Source of the DNA: DASTPP01 sp035762175
Lineage (GTDB): Bacteria > Myxococcota_A > Polyangia > Polyangiales > Polyangiaceae
Length of the DNA: 64,000 bases
Assembly (NCBI GenBank): GCA_035762175.1
Contig: DASTPP010000279.1
Location: forward strand, 3,554 to 67,553
Direction: 5' to 3'
Part shown: positions 58,121 to 64,000 of the stretch, piece after piece
Position numbering within the stretch: the stretch's first letter is position 1
Layout of the letters: each line of letters opens with the position of its first letter
Made by a program: the position numbers and the translations under genes
Notes under the pieces: generated by a model
What the model was told of the DNA's origin: nothing
The model's database searches: none
What the model saw: the letters and a program-made list of their open reading frames with translations, nothing else

Positions 58121-60651
58121 CGCCGCGCGCGCGCCCGGCGGGCCCCGGCCGGGCGGCCCGCGCCGCGGCGCTCGTCGCGCTGCTCGCGCCGCTCGGGCCC
58201 GCCGGCCACCGCCCCGCGGCGCGCGCGGCGCCCGCGCCCGCCGCCGCCGGGGCCGCCTGGCGCGTGAGCGCGCTCGGCGACGGGTCGCTGCGGGCCGAGT
58301 CCGACGGGGCGGCGTTCGTCGTGCGGGCCGAGGCGCGGGCGGGGGCCGCGCGGGGCGACGTCGAGCTCGTGCGGGGGCCCGAGGGCGCCGCGGGCGGGCG
58401 CCTCGCCCTCGGCCTGCGCTTCGACGGCGAAGAGGTGGCGGCCGAGCGAGGCCCGCTCGAGCGGCTGCCCCCGCCGGGCCTCGCGCGGCTGCCGGTGCGG
58501 GCCGAGAGCTCGCGCGGCCCGATCGCGGGGCACCTGCGCTATGCGCTGGGCGCCGGGCCCGCCGCGCTGCATGTCAGCTGGGAGGGCGGGGGCCCCGCCG
58601 CCGAGGCGCCGACGCTCGCGGCGCGCCTGCACGCCCCGCGGGCCCTTCTCTTCGTCGACCAGGCGGGCCTCGTCGAAGATGCGACGCGGGCCGGGCGGGC
58701 CGCGGCGCTCGTGACCGAGGGGGGGGCGCTCGGCTTCGGGCCCGGGCTCTTCGCCCACTACGCCGACTCGGGCGACGCGCACGCGATCGTGCCCCTGCCC
58801 GCGCGCCTCGAGTTCGGCGCCGCCGCCCCGCTGCTCGAGGCGCTCTACGCGCGGGGCGGGGCGCCCACGGCGCGCTACGCGGGGCGCACCGAGCCGGCGT
58901 CCGAGGGCGTCGCGATCGTCGCCGCGGCGGGCGGGCGCGTCGCCGGCGCCGCCTTCAGCCGGGCCGACGGCTCGTTCGCGCTCGCCGCGCCCGAGGGCCC
59001 CGCCGAGCTCTTCGCCAGCGTCGCCGGCACGCGCGCGGGCCCGGCGCTCGCCCCCGCGCCGGGCGCGGCCGACCTCGTCGCCCCCGTCGCGCCCCTCGGG
59101 CGCCTGCGCGTGCGGGTGCTCGACGCCGACAGCGGCGAGCCGCTGCCGGCGCGCATCGTGGTGCACGCGCTCGAGGGGGCGCGCGAGCCGAACTTCGGGC
59201 CGCACTTCCGGGCCGGCGCCGGCTCGTTCGTCGACGTCGAGGCGGGCGAGTTCGTCACGCCGCTGCCGGCCGGCGTCTACCGCCTCTCGGCCACGCGCGG
59301 CGTCGCCTACACCATCGACGAGGCGCGCGTCGCGGTCGGCCGCGGCGAGCTCGTCGAGGCCGACCTCGAGCTGCGGCGCGTGCTCGAGACGCCGGGGTGG
59401 GTGCCCTGCGATCTGCACGTGCACGCCCGCCCGAGCTTCGACTCGCTCGTGTCGGTCGAAGACCGCCTGCGCACCCTGGCCGCCGCGGGCGTCGAGTTCG
59501 CCGTGCCGAGCGAGCACAACCACGTGGGCGACTACTCGGCCGCGCGCGAGCTCGGCATCGAGGGGCGGCTCGCGTGGGTGCCCGGCGTCGAGGTGACGAC
59601 CATCGGCCCCTCGATCGGCCACTTCAACGTCTTCCCGTGGCGCGAGCGCAAGGCGCCGCCCCACCGGCACGTGCAGGCGCACGACATCGTGCGCCACGTG
59701 CGCGCGCGGCACCCCGAGAGCGTCTTGCAGATCAACCACCCCCGGCTCGCCAAGTTCATCGGCTACTTCGACATCGTGGGCCTCGACCGCGAGGGCTTCT
59801 CGGCCCGCGCCCCGCTCGCCCTCGGCTTCGACTCGGTCGAGGTCTACAACGGCTTCGACCTCAACGCGCGCGCCCGCGTCGAGGCCGTCATGCGCGACTG
59901 GCTGCACCTCTTCGACGCGGGGCTGCGCCTCTGGGCCACCGCGAGCTCCGATAGCCACAGCGTGCAATACACCGCGGCCGGCTACCCCCGCACCTACGTC
60001 GCCGTCACGCCGGCGGCCGGCGAGCCCGCCGCCGCTCCGCCCGGCGGGGGCGCGGCCGGCGGCCCCGAAGGCGGGCCCGGCGGGGGCGCGGCCGGCGGCC
60101 CCGAAGGCGGGCCCGGCGGCGAGGGCGCCGGGGGCGGGCCAGGCGGCGAGGGGGCGGCCGGCGAGACCGGCGGCGAGGCGACGGCCGGCGAGGCCGGCCC
60201 CCCCGACCCCGAGCGCGTGCTCGAAGGGCTGCGCCGCGGCCGCGCGGTGCTGACGAGCGGCCCCTTCGTCGAGCTCACGCACGCGGGGCGCGGCCCGGGC
60301 GAGCGGGTGCGGGTGCGCGGCGGCGCGCTGCGCGTGCGGGTGCGGGTGCTCGCGGCGCCCTGGGTCGACGCGACCGAGCTCGAGATCTTGGTCGGCGGCA
60401 AGAGCGTCCTGCGGCGCTCGCTGCCGGAGCGCGTCTTGCGCCGCGGGCCCCCGGCCGCCTCGGCCGAGGCCGAGCGCGGCGAGGCCCTGCGCTTCGACGA
60501 AGAGCTCGAGGTGCCGGCGCCCGCGCCCGCCCGCACGCTGGTGGCCGTCGTGCGGGGCGAGCGCGGCGTCGGCGACGCCCTGCCCTACATGAACTTTCAG
60601 CCCCTCGCCATCACGAACCCCCTCGTGCTCGAGCACGAGGGCGGGCCGTAA
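58117..60651 (+). CDS. CehA/McbA-type (PHP-like) metallohydrolase, exported
   Basis: 844 residues if translation starts at the CTG 58117; the nearest ATG/GTG/TTG upstream is GTG 57988, deep inside the TPR gene. A signal-like segment (RAARAAALVALLAPLGPAGH) follows. Residues to about 420 are beta-sandwich domains including a carboxypeptidase-regulatory-like segment (LRVRVLDADSGEPLPARIVV). The catalytic part has PHP-type metal motifs: CDLHVHARPSFDS (about 431), VPSEHNHVGDY (about 465), LQINHPR (about 540), ATASSDSHS (about 610). CehA/McbA enzymes hydrolyse carbamates, but most relatives have unknown substrates. A Gly-rich repeat (nt 60043-60190) is inserted before the C-terminal domain. Confidence 0.85.
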   Translation: MTPRARPAGPGRAARAAALVALLAPLGPAGHRPAARAAPAPAAAGAAWRVSALGDGSLRAESDGAAFVVRAEARAGAARGDVELVRGPEGAAGGRLALGLRFDGEEVAAERGPLERLPPPGLARLPVRAESSRGPIAGHLRYALGAGPAALHVSWEGGGPAAEAPTLAARLHAPRALLFVDQAGLVEDATRAGRAAALVTEGGALGFGPGLFAHYADSGDAHAIVPLPARLEFGAAAPLLEALYARGGAPTARYAGRTEPASEGVAIVAAAGGRVAGAAFSRADGSFALAAPEGPAELFASVAGTRAGPALAPAPGAADLVAPVAPLGRLRVRVLDADSGEPLPARIVVHALEGAREPNFGPHFRAGAGSFVDVEAGEFVTPLPAGVYRLSATRGVAYTIDEARVAVGRGELVEADLELRRVLETPGWVPCDLHVHARPSFDSLVSVEDRLRTLAAAGVEFAVPSEHNHVGDYSAARELGIEGRLAWVPGVEVTTIGPSIGHFNVFPWRERKAPPHRHVQAHDIVRHVRARHPESVLQINHPRLAKFIGYFDIVGLDREGFSARAPLALGFDSVEVYNGFDLNARARVEAVMRDWLHLFDAGLRLWATASSDSHSVQYTAAGYPRTYVAVTPAAGEPAAAPPGGGAAGGPEGGPGGGAAGGPEGGPGGEGAGGGPGGEGAAGETGGEATAGEAGPPDPERVLEGLRRGRAVLTSGPFVELTHAGRGPGERVRVRGGALRVRVRVLAAPWVDATELEILVGGKSVLRRSLPERVLRRGPPAASAEAERGEALRFDEELEVPAPAPARTLVAVVRGERGVGDALPYMNFQPLAITNPLVLEHEGGP

Positions 60652-60653
60652 CC

Positions 60654-60680
60654 GGGCGGACACCGCCCAGGGTTCAACCC
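60654..60680. terminator. Two adjacent hairpins after the metallohydrolase gene
   Basis: GGGCGG-ACA-CCGCCC (60654-60668) is followed directly by GGGTT-C-AACCC (60670-60680). Both are perfect and lie between convergent genes. Confidence 0.65.
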
Positions 60681-60733
60681 GGGCGGCGCGCCCCGGGCCC
60701 CCTCCTGGCTGGCCGCCTCACGGAGGGCCGAGA

Positions 60734-62416
60734 TCAGTCGGGCGCCCGGCGCGCGTACAGGTCGAAGTCTTCGATCGTGGTGACGAACTCGTAGTCGCGC
60801 TCGACCATCGCCCGGAGCGCCTCGAAGGTCTCGAGCGACGCCGCGCTGTCGAGGCGGTCGCCCGTCACGAAGGGGAAGACGTCGCGGCGCTCGACCACGA
60901 TCGCCGCCGGGCGCGCGCGCTCGAGCTCGGCCATGAGCTCGCGGCGCGTCTGGTCGCGGGCCCAGGCGACGCGCTGGGGCACGTTGTACACGTAGCGGCT
61001 CGCGGGGCGGCGCCCCGAGAGGTCGTAGATCGCCGGCTCGAAGCCCCAGATGTACACGCTCGCGCCCTCCGGGGTGTGCGCCCGCAGCCACTCGGCCACG
61101 AGCCGGTTGGCGCCCGCGTTGACGTCGGCCACCGAGTGCAGGTGGTCGTTGAGCGGCTGCGCCCCCGCGGGCGTCGTGAAGATCGCCTTGAGGCGCAGGC
61201 TGCAGCGGTCCCAGAAGCCGTCTTCGACGTCGCGCGTGGCCGTGCGCGCGTCGTAGAGCGCGGGCACGAGCGCGAGCGAGACCACCGCCGCGCGGCGGGG
61301 CCTGCGCGCCTCGCGCCAGAGCTTGGCGTAGCCCCAGCCCGCGAGCAGCCCCGCGAAGGGCAGCGCCGCCCCATAATGGTACGGGAAGAACTTCGCCTGC
61401 AGCGCGACCCCCACGAGCTGGAAGGCCACGACGCCCGCCACGTGCCAGGCCCCCTCGCGCCCCCGCGGCCCGAGCGAGGGCAGCCCGAGCAAGAGCGCGA
61501 GGCCCACCACGTTGAAGGCCGAGAAGGTGAACACCCACTGCTCGAAGGCCAGAAAGATGAAGCCCACGAGCCACTCGGACCGGAACCCGAGCTTCGTGTA
61601 GTACGGCGTGAAGACGAAGAGCGTCTCGTAGAGGTCGCCGAGCGCGCCCTTGGCGGCGAAGTACGCCGCCGTCAGCGCGAGCGGCGCGAGCGCGCCCGCC
61701 GAGAAGGCGACGAGCGGCGCGACCAGCGCCCGCGCCCGCCCGCCGGGGCCCGCCCGCCGAAACCGGCCCGCCGCGGCGAAGCCCAGGCTGACGACGAAGC
61801 CCCCGCCGAGCGGCGGCTTGAGCAGCGACGCGCACGCGTAGAGCGCGCCCGCCGCCGCCCACGCCGCCCGCTGCCGGAGCCGCCCCCTCGGCGCCGCCTC
61901 GTCGAACTCGGCCCCCGCCGCCACCAGCGCCCACGCGAGCGCGACCGCGCCGAAGCTCTCGGGCTGGCCCGTGTGCCAGAACTCGAGCTGCGCGTGCGTC
62001 AACACCGCCAGGAGCCCGCCCACGAGGCCCGGCCAGCCCGCCCCCACATGGCGCCGCGAGAGCAGCCAGAACGCCCCGACGAGCGAGCCCCACCCGATCG
62101 CCTCGGCGAAGCGCACCGCGTGCATGCTGCCGCCGAAGGCCGCGCGCGCGGCGGCGTAAACGAGGAAGATGCCGGGGGGCTTGAAGTCCCACAGGTCTTT
62201 GTAGGGCGCGAGCCCCCGCGTCATGCCCTCGCCGACCACGGCGTAGATGCCCTGATCGCGGCCGTACTGAAAGGCCATCAGGTGCACGAGAAAGTACGCC
62301 GTCAAGAGCAGGCACGCGCCGCCGAGCCAGCGCTCGGGCGCGCCCCGCGGCCAGGGCGGGGCCGGGCGCGGCGGCTCGGCGGGCGGGGGCGCGGGGGCTT
62401 CGGGAGGGGCGCTCAC
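60734..62416 (-). CDS. ArnT/PMT-type (GT39-like) membrane glycosyltransferase
   Basis: 560 residues from GTG 62416. After a Pro-rich cytosolic start comes the first helix and then the family's first-loop motif DQGIYAVVGEGMTRGLAPYK followed by DLWDFKPPG, with the catalytic Asp (about residue 54) that uses polyprenyl-phosphate sugars as donor. About ten hydrophobic helices follow, then a C-terminal periplasmic domain (PLNDHLHSVADVNAGANRLV, ASVYIWGFEPAIYDLSGRRP, ASLETFEALRAMVERDYEFV). It probably transfers a sugar to a lipid or protein in the envelope. TATAAG lies just upstream at about 62425. The partial gene at the left edge is of the same broad type. Confidence 0.86.
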   Translation of the reverse strand: MSAPPEAPAPPPAEPPRPAPPWPRGAPERWLGGACLLLTAYFLVHLMAFQYGRDQGIYAVVGEGMTRGLAPYKDLWDFKPPGIFLVYAAARAAFGGSMHAVRFAEAIGWGSLVGAFWLLSRRHVGAGWPGLVGGLLAVLTHAQLEFWHTGQPESFGAVALAWALVAAGAEFDEAAPRGRLRQRAAWAAAGALYACASLLKPPLGGGFVVSLGFAAAGRFRRAGPGGRARALVAPLVAFSAGALAPLALTAAYFAAKGALGDLYETLFVFTPYYTKLGFRSEWLVGFIFLAFEQWVFTFSAFNVVGLALLLGLPSLGPRGREGAWHVAGVVAFQLVGVALQAKFFPYHYGAALPFAGLLAGWGYAKLWREARRPRRAAVVSLALVPALYDARTATRDVEDGFWDRCSLRLKAIFTTPAGAQPLNDHLHSVADVNAGANRLVAEWLRAHTPEGASVYIWGFEPAIYDLSGRRPASRYVYNVPQRVAWARDQTRRELMAELERARPAAIVVERRDVFPFVTGDRLDSAASLETFEALRAMVERDYEFVTTIEDFDLYARRAPD

Positions 62417-62440
62417 GGGGGCAACTTATACGGCGCTCGC

Positions 62441-62545
62441 CCCCGCGATCGAGTGCCTTCGCCACCCGCGCCCGCCCCCGCGATCGAATGCCTTCGCCAC
62501 CCGCGCCCGCCCCCGCGATCGAGTGCCTTCGCCCCCCGCGTCCGC
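62441..62545. repeat. Three 35-bp iterons upstream of the glycosyltransferase gene
   Basis: CCCCGCGATCGAGTGCCTTC starts copies at 62441, 62476 and 62511 (middle copy A for G; third diverges at its end). Each contains CGATCG. They begin 25 bases upstream of the gene start, so they could be regulator-binding iterons. Confidence 0.82.
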
Positions 62546-62684
62546 AACCGGCCCGCGCCGCGCCGTCGGACCTCGCCGGCACCACGACCGGACGCCGAAG
62601 CCCCCTCCGCCCCGGACGCCTGCGCGCGCCGCGGGCCGAGTCTGCCCGCCGCCGCCGCGAGCCCGCACGCTCGCCGCGCTCTCC

Positions 62685-62990
62685 GTGATCGGGGACGCTA
62701 GCCTCGCCCCCGACGAACTCGACGGCCGCCTCGGCGCAAGCCCCGCCGCCTTCGATCGCCGTCTTGTTCGTCACGTCGCTGCACTCGACCGCGTCCGCCT
62801 CGATGTCTTTTGCGCGCCGGCAGAAGTTGAACGGCTCTTCGGCGCGAGCCTCGACGATCTGCTCGGGCCCCTCGTCGCCCGCCTCCCCGTCGTCGCAGTC
62901 CGTTTCGAAGTCTTCGAGCGAGTCGTCCGGGCAACCGCCCAGCGTGCGGCCCGCACCGCCCTCGCGGCAGGCCGAGGCCAGCGTCGCCCC
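62685..62990 (-). pseudogene. Fragment of a secreted Cys-rich protein gene, ends unresolved
   Basis: On the minus strand about 100 codons have strong G/C third-position bias and four or more Cys: ACREGGAGRTLGGCPDDSLE, DFETDCDDGEAGDEGPEQIV, EPFNFCRRAKDIEADAVECS, NKTAIEGGGACAEAAVEFVG. The part upstream (62981-63260) is a GC repeat giving Gly/Ala-rich peptides in shifting frames, like the spacer of a myxobacterial surface lipoprotein, and no start with a signal peptide can be joined. No stop occurs where expected. Most likely a gene broken by repeat-length changes. The opposite-strand frame is also open but has poorer third-position bias. Confidence 0.4.
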
Positions 62991-63205
62991 CTTCCCTTGC
63001 CTTCCTTCCCTCCACCGCCCTCGCCGGCCGCGCGGCTCGCGTCGCCCCCTTGCCTTCCTCCCCTCCACCGCCCTCGCCGGCCGCGCGGCTCGCGTCGCCC
63101 GACCCCGCCCCCCCCGCCCTCACCGGCCGCGCCGCCCGACCCCGCCCCGCCCCCACCGCCCTCGCCGGCCGCGCCGCCCGCGTCGCCCGACCTTCCTCGC
63201 GCCCC
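62981..63205. repeat. Degenerate 50-58-bp tandem repeats
   Basis: Units that begin GCGTCGCCC and contain ACCGCCCTCGCCGGCCGCGC start at 62981, 63039, 63092 and about 63180. They encode the shifting-frame Gly/Ala-rich stretch of the broken secreted-protein gene. Confidence 0.65.
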
Positions 63206-63498
63206 GCCCTGGCCTCGCCCCTCGCCCTGGCCTCGGCCGGCGCCCTGGCCTCGCCCCCGGCGCCGGCCGAGACCGGGGGCCGACGTACCAGGTGCGTCAG
63301 AACTTCTCGCCAAGGGTAAACGCAACGCAAGCCCCGACGGCGCTGCTGGCATTGGTTGGTCGTCCCAGCTTGTGTGAGCCTCAAAGAACGAAAGCGCCAG
63401 GCTGCTTGCGCACCTCATCTGCCCGTTCAACAATATGTAGGCAGAGGTCAGAGCGCTACAGACTCCTTTTTTCTAGCCGCGCGCTCTTCCGTGCGCAC

Positions 63499-63680
63499 CG
63501 CTCGGACGCACGCCCGAGCGATCGTTTCAAAACGGTACAGCACTGTTTCTGACCGAAACGTTCGTTCTAGGACGGGCGGCCGCCCGGGCCTCCTACGATG
63601 CTCGGCCTTTGAGCCAGTTTCGGCGCGTGACGGGCTTTCATCCTTGAAAGGACAGCCTTGCAGGGGCGCGTTGCAGGCTG
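63499..63680. promoter_or_regulatory. Cluster of perfect dyads upstream of a -24/-12 promoter
   Basis: In a less GC-rich stretch four dyads follow each other: CGCTCGG/CCGAGCG (63499-63520), CGTTT-CA-AAACG (63523-63534), CTTTCA-TCCT-TGAAAG (63635-63650) and CAGCCTTGCA...TTGCAGGCTG (63653-63680). The last ends 22 bases before the -24 element, and all are in the range used by enhancer-binding proteins. No gene is seen in 63206-63700. Confidence 0.5.
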
Positions 63681-63701
63681 AGATCGAGGCTGAGCCCGGG
63701 C

Positions 63702-63717
63702 TGGCACGCACCCTGCT
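63702..63717 (+). promoter_or_regulatory. -24/-12 (sigma-54) promoter facing a hairpin-rich region
   Basis: TGGCACG-CACC-CTGCT, one base from consensus. Predicted transcript start near 63728. No convincing gene follows within the window. Confidence 0.6.
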
Positions 63718-63751
63718 TAAGAGGTTTAGCACGAGGGGCTCGTAAGTCGGG

Positions 63752-63974
63752 GCGAAGCCGGGGGGCTTGGCTGCGGCGAGCGAGAAAAAGGGGGGGCGTT
63801 GGGCTGCGGGGCTGGGGGGCTTCGTGGCCTGACGAAAAAAGTCGTTTCGGCCGCAGCGAAGGGGGGCGCTGCGGCCGGAACGGCCTGGGGGCTCGCATCG
63901 ACCAGAGGGCAAGGGGGGGCCTCTGGTCGTGCGAACTGGGGGGCGATCGAAGGGCCCAGGGCCCCCTTCGATCG
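63752..63974 (+). ncRNA. Candidate structured RNA: run of strong hairpins with G-rich loops
   Basis: Downstream of the -24/-12 promoter: GAAGCC (63754-63759)/GGCTTC (63817-63822), GGCCTGAC...GTCGTTTCGGCC (63826-63852), GGCCGCAGCG/CGCTGCGGCC with loop AAGGGGGG (63849-63876), CGACCAGAGG/CCTCTGGTCG with loop GCAAGGGGGGG (63899-63929), and CGATCGAAGGG/CCCTTCGATCG (63944-63974). Stem sequences differ while the structures recur, which favours RNA function. It may continue past the window. A repeat of terminator-like hairpins or a long 5' leader is the alternative. Confidence 0.4.
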
Positions 63975-64000
63975 TACGAGGGGGGGGCGGTGACGGGAGG

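Noticed and set aside
62523..63377. Plus-strand frame that looks partly protein-like (DDLLGPLVARLPVVAVRFEV)
   Set aside because: Third-position G/C bias is clearly stronger in the minus-strand frame over the same bases, so this is probably its complement.
63799..63993. Short plus-strand ORF at the right edge
   Set aside because: It lies across the hairpins, starts at TTG without a Shine-Dalgarno, and has low-complexity composition.

Overview
The window is extremely G+C rich, with almost every recognisable codon ending in G or C. It carries several myxobacterial hallmarks: a C-terminal MYXO-CTERM sorting tail paired with an outer-membrane barrel (the MXAN_2561/MXAN_2562-like pair at 46817-48996), many short Cys-rich lipoproteins, a eukaryote-type Ser/Thr kinase plus a kinase-like fusion protein, an NtrC-type activator, and matches to -24/-12 (sigma-54) promoters. 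A member of the Myxococcota, probably Polyangia, is the best reading. It looks like ordinary chromosome: I see no phage, plasmid, transposase or CRISPR array.

Layout. 1-3.7 kb: end of a membrane protein, then a minus-strand set (membrane acyltransferase, CPBP protease, ornithine cyclodeaminase family). 3.9-8.1 kb: plus-strand lipoproteins (double Kazal; Cys-rich), a small beta-rich protein, a frameshifted relic, a 300-bp inverted-repeat element and a DoxX-like membrane protein. 8.2-13.3 kb: a minus-strand cluster of HupE/UreJ-like protein, TPR lipoprotein, DUF4331 protein and propeller-like lipoprotein, headed by a tiny translationally coupled ORF. 13.8-14.45 kb: a doubly frameshifted gene. 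14.5-20.0 kb: a tandem UvrA with four ATPase modules, convergent with an M1 aminopeptidase lipoprotein. 23-24.6 kb: aldo/keto reductase plus TetR with a clear operator. 24.7-27.7 kb: PhoD-like phosphatase, diacylglycerol-kinase-like enzyme and Big_2 lipoprotein. 28.2-30.7 kb: a two-component operon (small membrane protein, NtrC-type regulator, histidine kinase) behind a -24/-12 promoter. 31.6-39.3 kb: YXWGXW lipoprotein, GlsB-type protein, TamB and a TamA/BamA-type barrel. 39.5-46.1 kb: receiver protein, Ser/Thr kinase, two glycine-zipper stress proteins, YihY/BrkB, NDH-2. 46.3-46.5 kb: two tRNA-Ser genes. 46.8-52.8 kb: outer-membrane pair, pseudokinase-DsbA fusion, a Pro/Ala-rich membrane protein and a BI-1 family protein. 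53-57.2 kb: membrane protein, RNase HII-like protein, cystathionine beta-synthase, two 'TEAEC' lipoproteins. 57.3-62.4 kb: TPR protein, CehA/McbA-type metallohydrolase, ArnT/PMT-type glycosyltransferase. 62.4-64 kb: iterated repeats, a decayed secreted-protein gene, then dyads, a -24/-12 promoter and a run of strong hairpins without a convincing gene.

Recurring themes. Short start/stop overlaps (GTGA, ATGA, CTGA) couple many neighbours. Perfect hairpins without U-tracts sit on or beside stop codons where genes converge. Tandem duplications of about 35-40 bp occur in intergenic DNA. At least five sites match TGGCACG-N4-xTGC(A/T), all intergenic and mostly pointing at a gene start, which suggests a sigma-54 regulon including the local NtrC-type regulator. 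Start codons were chosen by reading signal peptides, Shine-Dalgarno sequences and overlaps and are often uncertain. All family assignments come from motif recognition, not database searches.
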